From: Mycoplasma bradburyae
Lineage (GTDB): Bacteria; Bacillota_I; Bacilli_A; Mycoplasmatales; Mycoplasmoidaceae
Length of the DNA stretch: 64,000 bases
Direction: 5' to 3'
Assembly (NCBI RefSeq): GCF_024339025.1
Contig: NZ_CP101415.1
Span: 682,001-746,000 of the forward strand
Shown here piece after piece: positions 23,081 to 35,556 of the stretch. The notes under the pieces are model-generated. The model worked only from the letters and a program-made list of their open reading frames with translations, ran no database searches and was not told where the DNA came from. The position numbers were made by a program, and so were the translations under genes. The first letter of the stretch is position 1. The number at the start of each line of letters is the position of its first letter.

Positions 23081-23879
23081 AACTAATTGCTACTCCATAT
23101 TTTTCATTTCATTTTTGAATCTTTTCAGTAGTAGGTTCTTCCATATTCATATATTCATAGAATTCTTGAATATCTACATCGACATTTTTATTTTTATCAT
23201 TCTTAACCATATGGATTAGTGGCATAATGTAGTACTTATCACCCACATTTTTTATCGATGCTATCGAATAATCAGCAAATTTAAAGAAGTGATAATTGTT
23301 TATTTCTTTGTAATCAATAATTTGATTAGTTTTAGGAACATAAAAAACATCAATACCTTTTTCCTTGTGATAAGTTTTTAAAAAACTCATTTCATAAAAA
23401 TATCCTTCAATATCTTTATTGAATTTATCATTACCATCTAAATAACCAACAAATTTAAATTTATTGTAGTTCGTTAAGAAAGTATAAAAATCACTTTTAA
23501 TAAATCTGAAGATTTGAACAGTTGCATCTTGAATATCTAGTGATACTCCTCTGATAAATCCAACATCTTCAATAGACCTACCGTAAGCATAATCTGAATC
23601 AGTCGCTATATTAAATCCGTTATACAATCTTAGATAAACATCTAATGATTTTATTATTGATTCTTCTGATTTTTTTTGCGCTTCAATATATTTATTAACT
23701 ACATCTTGAGTTTTATACATTTTTAATAAAAACTCGTTTAGTAATTGATTTGTTTTTTCTTGCTCTTTTTCTTCTGATGTCGCTTGTTTTAATAGATAGT
23801 TAGAACCATTAGCTATATTAGAACAAGAGCTTAATGGAACGATCAAAGCAGAAGAAGCCAATACTATTTTTTTAAACAT
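23058..23879 (-). CDS. Putative lipoprotein, first gene of the ABC operon (273 aa)
   Basis: Starts MFKKIVLASSALIVPLSSC, with lipobox LSSC and Cys near residue 19. The domain is helical at the N-terminus, with a segment reading EDVGFIRGVSLDIQDATVQI, then a beta-rich region. The C-terminus continues past UGA Trp (QKWNEKYG) and overlaps the next gene's start. The -10 box TATAAT lies only 11 nt before the ATG, so transcript and translation start almost together. Family unknown. Confidence 0.8.
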
Positions 23880-23890
23880 AATTTATAAAA

Positions 23891-23896
23891 ATTATA
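23891..23896 (-). promoter_or_regulatory. -10 box of the lipoprotein/ABC operon
   Basis: TATAAT on the minus strand, 11 nt upstream of the first ATG (23877-23879). No Shine-Dalgarno is visible, which implies a leaderless or nearly leaderless mRNA. Confidence 0.6.
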
Positions 23897-24077
23897 AATT
23901 AATTTATATTATTTGTAAATAATAAATCTTAGCTTTTTTATAATTTTTTTAAATAATTTTTACCCATTTTGTAACTGCTTTATTTTTAAATTTAAATCAA
24001 TACAAATATTTGATTTTTGATGAAATATTATTATATTTGTATTAGATTTATTTGATCGTAATGTTTTTATATAAAAA

Positions 24078-24103
24078 AATAAACCGCTATTATGCGGTTT
24101 ATT
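24078..24103 (-). terminator. Intrinsic terminator of pvpA
   Basis: AATAAACCGC and GCGGTTTATT form a 10-bp stem with a 6-nt loop, and a T7 run follows on the minus strand. It lies 22 nt beyond the pvpA stop codon. Confidence 0.9.
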
Positions 24104-24125
24104 TTCGTAGATCATTTGGCAATTA

Positions 24126-25256
24126 TTATTTTTTAGGACCTTGGTTAGGCATTGGTCTTGGACCCATTGCTGGGTTTTGACCTGGCATCGGTCTTGGGCC
24201 ATTTTGCATAGGTTGTTGACCTGGTTGATTTGGCATTGGTCTTGGACCCATTGCTGGGTTTTGACCAGGTTGTTGATTAGGCATTGGTCTAGGTCCGCCT
24301 ATTTGCATAGTTGGATTTTGACCTGGTTGTTGGTTAGGCATTGGTCTTGGACCTTGTGCGTTAGGATTAGGTTGTTGACCTAGTTGATTTGGCATTGGTC
24401 TTGGACCCATTGCTGGGTTTTGACCAGGCATTGGTCTTTGACCTTGTGCACCAGGCATAGGAGCTTGACCAGGAACCGGTTTTGGACCACCAGGCATAGG
24501 AGCTTGACCAGGCATTGATCTAGGTCCGCCTATTTGCATAGTTGGGTTTTGACCTGGCATTTGTTGTTGGTTAAATTGACCATGTTGATTAGGCATTGGT
24601 CTTGGACCACCAGGCATTTGACCAAACCCAGGACCCATTTGTTGATTAGGCATTCCATTAGGATTTGGATTCATGTTGTTTGGTTGGTTACCAACTTGCA
24701 TTGTTGGAGCGTTACCAAATTGCGCAGCAACTGCCTGAGTATTAAGTTGTTCTGTAGGAATATTACCAGTAGGAACTGCTTGAGTAGGTTGAGCGTTTAA
24801 TGCTTCTGTGCTTAAAGGTTCAGGTTTAACTTCTTCAGTTTGATTTTCAGCAACTTCTTCTTGTTCTTGAGCTTGTTCTTCGTATTCTTCTTCAGAAGCT
24901 TGCATAGCCATGATCGCTTCAATCATTTGGCGTCTTGTTTTCATAAAGAAGATACCACCAGCGGCTAGTAAAGCGATAGCTGCTACTAACCCTATACCAG
25001 CACCAACAATTTGTAAAATTCCTTCAATACTTAATTCATATCCTTCATAAGAATTTAATAAGAATTGGAATGTACTAACATTAATCATTTGAATAGATTC
25101 CATTCCATTTTCCATCACCTTAACATTAATTTCATTTGAAGGAATAGCTAATATCGCAAGGAATGCGATACCCAATATTAAGGCAATACCTCCGATAGCC
25201 ATTAAAATAATAGCTATCAATCTACGTTTTTTTAATGTATTTAAATCTTGACCCAT
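24126..25256 (-). CDS. pvpA: PvpA-like phase-variable, proline-rich adhesin-related surface protein (376 aa)
   Basis: Two hydrophobic segments (about residues 14-40 and 82-105) flank an extracellular or periplasmic-side loop, followed by an acidic Glu-rich stretch (EEEYEEQAQEQEE). From about residue 170 the protein is built of Pro/Gln/Met/Gly/Asn repeats, mostly GPRPMPNQ, PGQNPAMGPRPMPNQ and PTMQIGGPRPMPNQ. From established knowledge, M. gallisepticum PvpA is an integral surface protein whose C-terminal half carries direct repeats with Pro-Arg-Pro-X motifs (often Met), and it varies in size and expression. This protein matches that description and length. The repeats give a basis for size variation by recombination. 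It follows fusA by about 100 bp and ends at a terminator. The match was made by recall, not search. Confidence 0.8.
   Translation of the reverse strand: MGQDLNTLKKRRLIAIILMAIGGIALILGIAFLAILAIPSNEINVKVMENGMESIQMINVSTFQFLLNSYEGYELSIEGILQIVGAGIGLVAAIALLAAGGIFFMKTRRQMIEAIMAMQASEEEYEEQAQEQEEVAENQTEEVKPEPLSTEALNAQPTQAVPTGNIPTEQLNTQAVAAQFGNAPTMQVGNQPNNMNPNPNGMPNQQMGPGFGQMPGGPRPMPNQHGQFNQQQMPGQNPTMQIGGPRSMPGQAPMPGGPKPVPGQAPMPGAQGQRPMPGQNPAMGPRPMPNQLGQQPNPNAQGPRPMPNQQPGQNPTMQIGGPRPMPNQQPGQNPAMGPRPMPNQPGQQPMQNGPRPMPGQNPAMGPRPMPNQGPKK
24129..24660 (-). repeat. Imperfect direct repeats encoding PRPM/PMPNQ motifs in pvpA
   Basis: Units of roughly 42-60 bp reading GQNPAMGPRPMPNQ and PTMQIGG-PRPM recur through the C-terminal third of pvpA, on the plus strand visible as repeated ttggcattggtcttggacc-type segments. 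They are good templates for slipped-strand or recombinational size change. Confidence 0.8.
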
Positions 25257-25360
25257 TATAGTTTGTTCAGCAAAAGCTGTTATCCTTATTTTAAATAATT
25301 AAAATTCTTTTTTAAATAAAAATCTTACTTATCTTAATTATTTTTGTATTAGTAGTTATA

Positions 25361-27433
25361 CTAAGCTTTTTTAGATTTAGCTTCAATTACTTTTTCAACT
25401 ACTGATTTAGGAGCTTCTGCGTAGTGAGAGAACTGCATAATGTAGTTTCCACGACCTTGAGTGAATGATCTTAGATCTGTTGCGTAACCAAACATTTCAC
25501 TTAAAGGAACTTTCGCTTTAATTACTTGAATATTATCGCGTGATTCAGTCCCTTCAATCATCCCTCTTCTAGAAGAGATATCACCCATAGTGTCACCGAA
25601 GTATTGTTCAGGAACAGTCACTTCAATTCCCATAATCGGTTCTAATAAAGCGGGTTGACATCGTTTACCAGCTTCTTTAAGCGCCATTGATGCAGCAATC
25701 TTATAAGCCATTTCGTTTGAGTCAACATCGTGGTATGAACCATCAAATAAACTCGCTTTAATATCGATCATTGGGTAACCAGCTAAAGGTCCGTTGTTCA
25801 TAGCAGCTTCTAAACCTGCTTTAACTGACTTAATGTATTCTTTAGGAATCTTACCACCAACGATCTTATCTTCGAATTCAAATCCTTTTTCATGGTTAGG
25901 TTCAAATGTAATCACTACGTGACCATATTGACCTCTACCACCTGATTGTTTAATGTATTTACCTTCAACATCAGCTTTCGCTTTTAATGTTTCACGGTAG
26001 CTTACTTGAGGCGCACCTACATTAACATCAACTTTGAATTCTCTTCTTAAACGGTCAACTAAGATGTCAAGGTGTAATTCACCCATACCAGCAATAATTG
26101 TTTGACCTGTTTCTTCATCAGTAAATGTTCTGAATGTTGGATCTTCTTCAGCTAATTTAGATAATGATAGACCCATTTTTTCTTGGTCAGCTTTAGTTTT
26201 AGGTTCAACAGCTAATGAGATTACTGGTTCAGCAAAAGACATTGATTCTAATGTAACTTCTTGTCCTTCTGATGTAATTGTATCTCCAGTCGTTGTATCT
26301 TTAAGACCTACGATTGCACAGATATCACCAGCTCTGATTTCATCGATTTCATTACGTTGTTGAGCGTGCATCTTAACAATTCTTGAAACACGTTCTTTTT
26401 TATCTTTAGTTGTGTTGTAAACATAAGAACCTGAAGTTAACACCCCAGAATACACTCTAAGGAATGTTAATCTACCAACATAAGGGTCAGTAGCAACTTT
26501 AAAAGCTAATCCAACAAATGGAGCATCATCACTTGTTGAGATACGAACTTCTTCATCGCCTTTGTAACCTTTAGCAGCTGGTACATCAACTGGTGAAGGT
26601 AAGTAATCAACTACTGCATCTAATAAAGGTTTAACACCTTTATTCTTAAATGCTGTACCACAAAGAACTGGGAATAAAGAAGATGAAATAACCCCTTTAC
26701 GGATACAAGATTTGATTTCTTCTTTTGTAACTTGTTCTCCGTTTAAGTATTTTTCCATTACTGCTTCATCAAATGTTACAACTTCATCTAACATGTGAGC
26801 ATAAGCTTTATCAGTTTGTTCTTTGAATTCAGCAGGAATATCTTTGATTTCGTAGTTTTCGTTTTCACCACCATCAAAGAAGTAAGCTTTCATTTCAACT
26901 AAATCGATGATTCCGTTGAAATCACTTTCAGAACCTATTGGTAATTGAATTGGAACTGCTTTAACACCTAAACGAGAGTGGATTGAAGCAACTGATTTTT
27001 CGAAGTTAGCACCAGTTTTATCCATTTTGTTTACAAAAACAATTCTAGGCACTTCGTATCTACTTGCTTGACGTCAAACAGTTTCAGTTTGAGGTTCTAC
27101 ACCCATTTGAGCATCTAATACTGCTACAGCACCATCTAATACTCTTAATGAACGTTCAACTTCAACAGTAAAGTCAACGTGTCCAGGGGTATCAATTAAA
27201 TTTAATTGGCAATCTTTTCAAGTAACTGAAGTAGCTGCTGATGTAATCGTAATACCACGTTCTTTTTCTTGAGCCATTCAGTCCATAACTGACGCACCAT
27301 CGTGAGTTTCACCGATTTTGTGAGTCTTACCTGAATGGAATAAAATTCTTTCAGAAGTTGTTGTTTTACCGGCATCAATATGAGCCATGATACCGAAGTT
27401 TCTGAATTTTTCTAAAGGATATTGTCTAGCCAT
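25361..27433 (-). CDS. fusA: Elongation factor G (690 aa)
   Basis: Translocation GTPase. G1 is [12 protein letters not shown] near residue 20, G2 threonine in [13 protein letters not shown]3 is DTPGHVDF, and G4 NKMDKTG is in [16 protein letters not shown]. Domains II-V follow: [34 protein letters not shown] (the domain III signature), GRGQYGHVV of domain IV and the C-terminal [18 protein letters not shown] segment. 690 residues is normal for EF-G. The frame needs UGA Trp codons in the N-terminal 120 residues (for example DWMAQ and TVWRQ). The start ATG is 13 nt after the rpsG stop without an obvious Shine-Dalgarno, so translation is probably coupled. Confidence 0.98.
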
Positions 27434-27445
27434 AATTGTTTATAA

Positions 27446-27913
<468 letters not shown>

Positions 27914-27922
27914 ATCTTAGAC

Positions 27923-28348
27923 CTATTTTTTCTTATCTGCTTTCGGACGTTTTGCACCATATGCAGAACGTTGTTGTCTTCTTTTATCTACACCAGTAGT
28001 GTCTAATGTACCACGAACAATGTGATATCTTACCCCTGGTAAGTCTTTTACACGACCACCTCTGATTAACACAACAGAGTGTTCTTGTAAGTTATGACCT
28101 TCACCTGGAATATAAGCTAATACTTCCATTCCGTTTGTTAATTTAACCTTAGCATATTTACGTAACGCTGAGTTAGGTTTTTTGGGAGTCATTGTCCCTA
28201 CACGAGTACATACACCTCTTTTAAATGGAGATGATTTGTCAGTAATCTTTTTTTCTAGGGTGTTTAAATTAACTTGTAACGCTGGAGATTTAGATTTTCT
28301 AACTTTATTTTTTCTTGGTTTTCTAATAAGTTGTGCAATTGTTGCCAT
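27923..28348 (-). CDS. rpsL: 30S ribosomal protein S12 (141 aa)
   Basis: S12 of the decoding centre. Conserved motifs: [13 protein letters not shown] at the start, [60 protein letters not shown]. The Lys of PKKPNSA, site of streptomycin-resistance mutations, is present and wild type in form. A strong AGGTAGGAGA Shine-Dalgarno precedes the ATG. It follows rpsD by 21 nt and precedes rpsG by 9 nt in one operon. Confidence 0.98.
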   Translation of the reverse strand: MATIAQLIRKPRKNKVRKSKSPALQVNLNTLEKKITDKSSPFKRGVCTRVGTMTPKKPNSALRKYAKVKLTNGMEVLAYIPGEGHNLQEHSVVLIRGGRVKDLPGVRYHIVRGTLDTTGVDKRRQQRSAYGAKRPKADKKK

Positions 28349-28369
28349 ATTATGTATTTATCTCCTACC

Positions 28370-28993
28370 TTATTTAACTAAACGTTTGTAGTACTCAACA
28401 ACGTATGATTCATTGATATCAGCAGGTAGTTCATTACGTTCTGGATATCTTACATAAGTTCCTGATAATGTTTTTTTATTTACTTCAACAAACGGAGCTG
28501 TAGCTTTAGATTCTAAAGCCAATTTAACTAATGGTAAGTTGTGAGCTCTTTGTTTTAATTCGATTACTGATCCTAATGGAATAATCGCACTAGGAATATC
28601 AAAAGTTTTACCATTCACTAATACGTGACCATGGTTAACTAATTGTCTAGCACCTCTTCTAGTTGGTGCAAAACCCATACGGAACACTAAACTATCAAGT
28701 CTAGATTCTAGAGTTCTAAATAGGTTCATTGTTAAGATCCCGCTCATCTTTTTAGATACAGCGAATAATCTTCTAAACTGACGGTCGTTTAAACCATACA
28801 TGAATTGCATTTTTTGCTTTTCTTGTAATTGTTCACCGTAGTTTGATAATTTAGGACGAATTAAAGATCCGTGTTGTCCGGGAACTTTAACACCTTTTTT
28901 TGACTTGTTATTCGTAAATTCTTTTCCAGATTCAAGAATTGAGAAATTCAATCTTCTAGATTTACGATAAATACTGCCTGTATATCGTGACAT
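28370..28993 (-). CDS. rpsD: 30S ribosomal protein S4 (207 aa)
   Basis: Opens MSRYTGSIYRKSRRLNFSIL, typical of S4, then KKGVKVPGQHG, the S4 domain (LDSLVFRMGFAPTRRGARQLVNHGHVLVNGKTF) and the C-terminal ELPADINESYVVEYYKR. Length 207 is right. The Shine-Dalgarno is AAGG 11 nt upstream. S4 is an assembly protein and often a translational autoregulator; the long leader upstream may serve this. The order rpsD-rpsL-rpsG-fusA is unusual because the classical str operon starts at rpsL. Confidence 0.98.
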   Translation of the reverse strand: MSRYTGSIYRKSRRLNFSILESGKEFTNNKSKKGVKVPGQHGSLIRPKLSNYGEQLQEKQKMQFMYGLNDRQFRRLFAVSKKMSGILTMNLFRTLESRLDSLVFRMGFAPTRRGARQLVNHGHVLVNGKTFDIPSAIIPLGSVIELKQRAHNLPLVKLALESKATAPFVEVNKKTLSGTYVRYPERNELPADINESYVVEYYKRLVK

Positions 28994-29197
28994 TTATGAA
29001 AATCCTTGTTTATGTGAATTTATACACGCAAACAAACATTAGATATAAAACTAATTCTTAAATAATAAAAAGATGTTAAACGCTTTCGGTAATATCAGCC
29101 TACCTAGTAACGAACCCAATAGTCTTCTATATAAAACTATTACGCATCCTTTGTTTTAGTTTAATATTAGTTTGCTGAACGTGCTTTATATATTATA
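28994..29197 (-). promoter_or_regulatory. Promoter and about 190-nt structured leader of rpsD
   Basis: A TATAAT -10 box on the minus strand (29192-29197) implies transcription from about 29185, giving a long leader before rpsD. Small hairpins are visible: AATAGT with ACTATT around a 12-nt loop, ATTAG with CTAAT near the gene, and GGTA with TACC. A role in S4 autoregulation is inference. The adjacent 29198-29316 stretch holds only the next gene's terminator; no other gene is seen. Confidence 0.4.
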
Positions 29198-29261
29198 TAA
29201 CAAAATGCTTAATTTCTTAGCTGAAAAATTAGAACTAATGCATCTTGTTAAGATAAGATAA

Positions 29262-29291
29262 TAAATTAAACCTTTTTAGCGGTTTAATTTA
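29262..29291 (-). terminator. Hairpin terminator of the lipoprotein gene at 29317
   Basis: TAAATTAAACC pairs with GGTTTAATTTA across an 8-nt loop, shortly after the lipoprotein stop codon. The following T-run is short, so this may be a weak terminator. Confidence 0.55.
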
Positions 29292-29316
29292 TGGTTTTAA
29301 TTAATTATGATCTCGA

Positions 29317-31011
29317 CTAAAGAGACATGTTAGCGTAGTTTTTGAAACCGTCAACGCCTTCACCGATAGAAGCTAATCTAGCTTGGTTATCAGATGTAAT
29401 TGTTCTTACCATTTGGTTTAGGTAGAATGCTGACTTAACGTCTTGACCGTCACCAACTTTAGTTAAGCTAGGAGTAGCTGCGATCAATGCTTTTAATTGA
29501 GTTTTGATTTCAGTGAATAGCATAGCATCAGTATCTGCTGCTGGAGCTAATTTTTCGATTGCGTCATTAGTTAAACCTGCAATCGGTCTAGTGTTTAAGA
29601 AGATACCAACGGCATCCATTCAAGTTGAGTTAGTCATCTTGTAGAAGCTTACAAAGTTGTCTAAACTAGTGTAGTTGCTTGAAACGTAAGATTCAGCAGC
29701 TTTTAATTGTTTGCTTAAAGCATCAACAGAGTTTAATAAACCTTTTTTAGTAAATCCAGGCATGTTAGCTTCGTTACCATAGATAGCATCGCTTAATTTA
29801 GATAAAACTTTTTTAGATTCTTCATTAGCTTTAGCTACAGCCATTTGTAACTTAGATTGAGCGTTACCTTCTTTTTTAATGATAGCGTTAGCAGCTCACA
29901 TGTCAGTTTGATCTTTAACAGATTTAACAACTTCAGTAGCTTTATTGAATCTAGCTAAAATTGTTGAACCTTTGTTTAAGTTAGCTAATAATTTAGCTTC
30001 AACACCTGCTTTGTTGTTAGTTGGAGTAGTTAATTGAACAGCGTTAATAGCACCATCAATAATTCTTAATTCACGGTCCATAAGTAGAGCCATGATGTTT
30101 CCGAATAATTTGAAAACGTTTTCAGGAGTTGAGTTGTTGCTGAATTGAGTTCCTAAGAAACTGTTTAAAGCTTCAAAGAATCTTGCTAAGTCATTGTATG
30201 AATCGCCAGCTACAGGTTTAGAGAAATTGTAAACGTCTACATTATTAAGTTTGTAGAAAGTTTTTAGTCCATCACCAGCTTGAGCTAATTCTCTTAAAGT
30301 TTTAGTTGTGTCAAAAATAACTGATTGGTTAAGAGCTTTTCCAAAAGTGTTGTATACAGTAAATACTTCTTTTCATTTAGCTACAAAACTATCTCTAGCT
30401 GCGTTCAATTGTTCTAATGTAGCACTTCCATTTGTTAGAGCAGTCATGTTATCACCGCCAAATTTTAATAATTCACCAAATTTAGTTTTGAAATCAGCTT
30501 TAAATGTTTTGATAGCTTCATTTGCTTTATTTTTAGCTTCGCCATCAGTCATTTTATCGATGATTGCTCTAAATTGCTTTCAAGCACCCATGAACATTTG
30601 TTCAGCTGGTTTAGCTTCAGGTTGAGCTGCAGGAGTAGCAGGAGCTGGAGCTGTTGATGAATCAGTACCACCTGTTCCTCCGCTACCAGAAGTATCACCT
30701 TCAACTAAAACAAGACTAGATCTAGAGCTTGTAGTATTACCACCAGCACCATTATTTGTACCCATAGCAGTACCACTCATCATAGTGCCAGCAGGAGCAT
30801 CCGCAGGTATCTGTAACGAATTTTCTACAACATTTTTAACTTGGTTAATTGTCCCAATATTTCCAAAAGCTGCTTTTCTAAAATCAGCATCAGCTTTGAA
30901 TTCATACGGTTTGCTTGCTTGAGCCATCTTACCACAAGAGCTTAGCGCAAGAGTTCCAACCATTGGCAACACAGCACCTAAACTAATAATTAATTTTTTA
31001 GATCGTTTCAT
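29317..31011 (-). CDS. Putative surface lipoprotein, Ala/Asn/Lys-rich (564 aa)
   Basis: Lipoprotein signal MKRSKKLIISLGAVLPMVGTLALSSC, with lipobox ALSSC at about residue 26. The start ATG at 31011 has AAGAAAGG upstream; an in-frame start further upstream is not preceded by a Shine-Dalgarno. A Gly/Ser/Thr/Pro-rich linker (about residues 65-140) follows, then a helical domain of alternating Ala, Leu, Lys and Asn, with a region reading SSNYTSLDNFVSFYKMT, and a C-terminal EGVDGFKNYANMSL. The frame is continuous with UGA Trp codons. No family recognised; the composition and strong expression signals suggest an abundant surface protein. Confidence 0.85.
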
Positions 31012-31250
31012 ATTATTTACAAAGCCTTTCTTAAATAAATAGGTTTTATACAGATTAATATTTTGCACTATTTTTTCAAAAATTTGCAAAATATGCTTTA
31101 GTCTATATTTAACAGTTAATTTCTTTTATTATTCTTATTTATTCATTATTAGCTATATTGTCATTCTATCTGCTAGAAAGACAAGATAATTCAAAATGAA
31201 CATATATAAATTATATCGATAATAGAATAGAAAATAAAAAACAATTAAAA

Positions 31251-31276
31251 AAGTAGATATATAAGAATATCTACTT
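31251..31276 (-). terminator. Terminator hairpin of the DUF31 lipoprotein gene
   Basis: AAGTAGATAT and ATATCTACTT form a perfect 10-bp stem around a 6-nt loop, 33 nt beyond the stop codon at 31309-31311. A mixed A/T tail follows on the minus strand. The rest of 31012-31250 is AT-rich, with no gene seen. Confidence 0.7.
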
Positions 31277-31308
31277 ATTATATATGGTTATGATTGGTTA
31301 GACTTATT

Positions 31309-33462
31309 TTATGGTTGAGGGAATAAGAATGTACCTTTAGTTTTTTCGTGAGATTTAGTGGCAAGATATTTTTTCAATGCTTCACGATAAGAATTAGTTT
31401 GGTTAGGGTATTTAGTTTTATCAGTCCCATCAATAAGATTGTACGCTTCAATATTAATCTTATATTTCATTGGTTGATCTGAATCATCAAATCGAATATT
31501 GAATTTAAATTCAGTTTTTTTAGATTGCGCTAAATAATCGAAAACTCCTCGTTCTTGTTGTGCAACAAATCCATCTTTACTTCCACTATTATATCCACCT
31601 CAGAAAATCCCATAAGGTAATCCATACTTAGAATAAACAACACTACCACTAGAACCTGCTTGTAATGATGATCGTTCTACTTCTTGGGTAATTCCGTATT
31701 GATGGTAATACTTATTGTGATAAGATTGAATCTTTCCATTAAAGGTTTGTAACCGACCTAGAAGGTTTTTATTGATATTTCCAGACAACAAACTATCTGG
31801 ATTTTTGCTTAAATTGTTTTGCACCCATTTGAATCGGTTAACTGTTTTATTCTGATCATTTAATTCATCGATCCCTGGATAACCAGCAATATAAGCTTTA
31901 TGTATGTCATCAAGACTAATTGCGGTGTCAGTTGAAGTTTTAACTGAAGGATAATCTATATCAACATAAGGTAGGTTTGGAGTAGTTAAGTTATATTGAC
32001 CAGGCGTTTTAGCAATTTTAACTGATTCGTTAAGCTCATCGACAGCATCTAAAACATATTTACGAAGCAATTTACTTCCTATCAGCGCTCTTGGATTAAG
32101 TGAATCAATATCTTGAGCAATATTTACTTCAAAACTAATAACAGCAAAGTCTTTGTATAAACCAATGCCTTTTTGAATAAATTGATCTGCCAACCTTTCT
32201 CTGTCTTGTTTATCATCAGAATAAGCACTTTCTAAAAGATTTTGCCCACCAAGACCTCCATTGATGAATTGTCCCTTGAATTGGCTATTTCATAACGATG
32301 AAAAATCCCTTTTAGTTTGTTCATCGCGAACAAAATCAACAGCAGCAAATATCGTTCTAGGAATTGTTAATAATCTATTAGAACTTACTCGATAAGTATT
32401 TTGATTATCGGGTACTTTATTATAAAAAGGAAGATCTTCTAATAAAGTTACGTATTTAGCCGGCTTATTAAATGATGGTGTTGGTTTAGGATAAAAACTA
32501 ACATCATCAGATTTACCAATTGAAAAGCCAACTGTTTCTGGAATTTTTTCTAAATCGTTTATTGGATTATCAAAATCATTAGCTCTTCATAATGTTTGAG
32601 CTACATGTAGGTTTGTTGCTACATATAATCGGTAAAGATTAGGATTTAAAACACTCTTTTGATAATCTAACAATCAACCCGTACCATTAGTTACGTAATA
32701 AAGCGTTTTATTCATTTGATCTTTAGGATCATTAAAATTGTAACGAGTATAAAATTGCAACGAAAAAGATCGTTTATAAATCTTATGATAAATTTCATTA
32801 TCACTAAATACTTTGACTTCCGCGCGATTAGATGGACTACTAGTTTCAGATGAATCCGGTTCGCTATTATCTAAATTATCACCAGAATTGTTACCGCTAG
32901 ATAAATCATTACCAAGATCATTATTCATTTCTGGTTTAGATTCTGTTGGAGGAATAATTTCTGGTTGAATTGGTTTATCTAATTTAGGTTGATTTGGTTG
33001 AATAATTACCGGTGAATTAGTTGTTTCGCTATTAGATGAATTATTATTATTTCTTGGATTCTTCAAGAATCCATATATTTCCAAACTGTATGATCGTTTA
33101 ATCTTAGGATCACCATTTTTAACCGATACGCTAACAATAAAAGATAAAACACCATTTTCATCATCAGCATTGAAATCGCCAAGATCAATATTTACATAAT
33201 CAGTAAGATCTTTGTTATCATTTTTTTTAATCAATTTGACAACGAAATACTCTTGATAATTATCAAGATTGATTTGACTCGCAAAAATTTTTGAATGTTC
33301 TTTTTTATATTCAATTTTTAGATCATCATTAGTTATGCTATTAACATCAACTTTATTTTTATCTGAAAAAAAGAGTTTATTTGGATCAAAACATGATGAT
33401 GCAACAACACTGACCGCACTTAATCCACATAATAACTTAAATCAGCCAGTTTTCCTTAGCAT
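31309..33462 (-). CDS. DUF31-family (PF01732) mycoplasma serine-peptidase-like lipoprotein (717 aa)
   Basis: Lipoprotein signal with UGA Trp and lipobox VVASSC (Cys about residue 24). After a Pro/Gln/Ser linker (residues about 140-230), the C-terminal half contains GSSGS (residues about 602-606, 31643-31657) followed by VVYSKYGLPYGIFWGGY, the nucleophile region of the DUF31 family. That family has a trypsin-like fold and includes the mycoplasma immunoglobulin protease MIP. The VISFEVNIA segment in the catalytic half could hold the Asp region; I did not place the His or Asp. No MIB partner lies beside it, so an IgG-cleaving role is only possible. The frame is continuous with UGA Trp. Confidence 0.8.
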
Positions 33463-33541
33463 AATTTTTCCTAATCTTTTGTTAATTTATATATTATAAA
33501 TTATTGTTAAGAAATATAGCTGCATTGACAACGTAATAAAA

Positions 33542-33573
33542 AAAACATGTAGGTTTAGTTGCCTACATGTTTT
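33542..33573 (-). terminator. Intrinsic terminator of dnaK
   Basis: AAAACATGTAGG and CCTACATGTTTT pair around an 8-nt loop, followed by a T8 run on the minus strand, 22 nt beyond the dnaK stop. Confidence 0.9.
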
Positions 33574-33594
33574 AGTTGGTTTGGTTAGCAAATA

Positions 33595-35424
<1,830 letters not shown>

Positions 35425-35437
35425 TTATATGTATAAG

Positions 35438-35443
35438 ATTATA
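35438..35443 (-). promoter_or_regulatory. -10 box of dnaK
   Basis: TATAAT on the minus strand, 62 nt before the dnaK ATG and 9 nt downstream of the CIRCE element, which therefore covers the -35 region. Confidence 0.7.
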
Positions 35444-35451
35444 ATAAAAAA

Positions 35452-35478
35452 TTAGCACTTTTACAATAAGATTGCTAA
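35452..35478. promoter_or_regulatory. CIRCE operator (HrcA-binding site) upstream of dnaK
   Basis: TTAGCACTT, nine bases, GATTGCTAA, compared with the consensus TTAGCACTC-N9-GAGTGCTAA: each arm has one mismatch. It sits 76 nt upstream of dnaK and at the -35 position, the classical arrangement for HrcA repression relieved by heat. Confidence 0.9.
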
Positions 35479-35526
35479 TTTATTTTAGTTATTACGATCT
35501 TATTGCATTTCTTATATATCAATATA

Positions 35527-35532
35527 TATAAT
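35527..35532 (+). promoter_or_regulatory. -10 box of the UPF0104-like gene
   Basis: TATAAT 24 nt before the ATG at 35557, in the intergenic region shared with divergent dnaK. Confidence 0.5.
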
Positions 35533-35556
35533 ATGTAATACATAGAAGATCAATTA

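Noticed and set aside
24141-24800. Plus-strand Trp/His-rich ORFs
   Set aside because: They are shadows of the proline-rich repeats of pvpA on the minus strand.
29090-29160. A possible tRNA in the rpsD leader (GGGTTCG-like stretch)
   Set aside because: The T-loop consensus is not met, no acceptor stem pairs, and no anticodon arm is visible.
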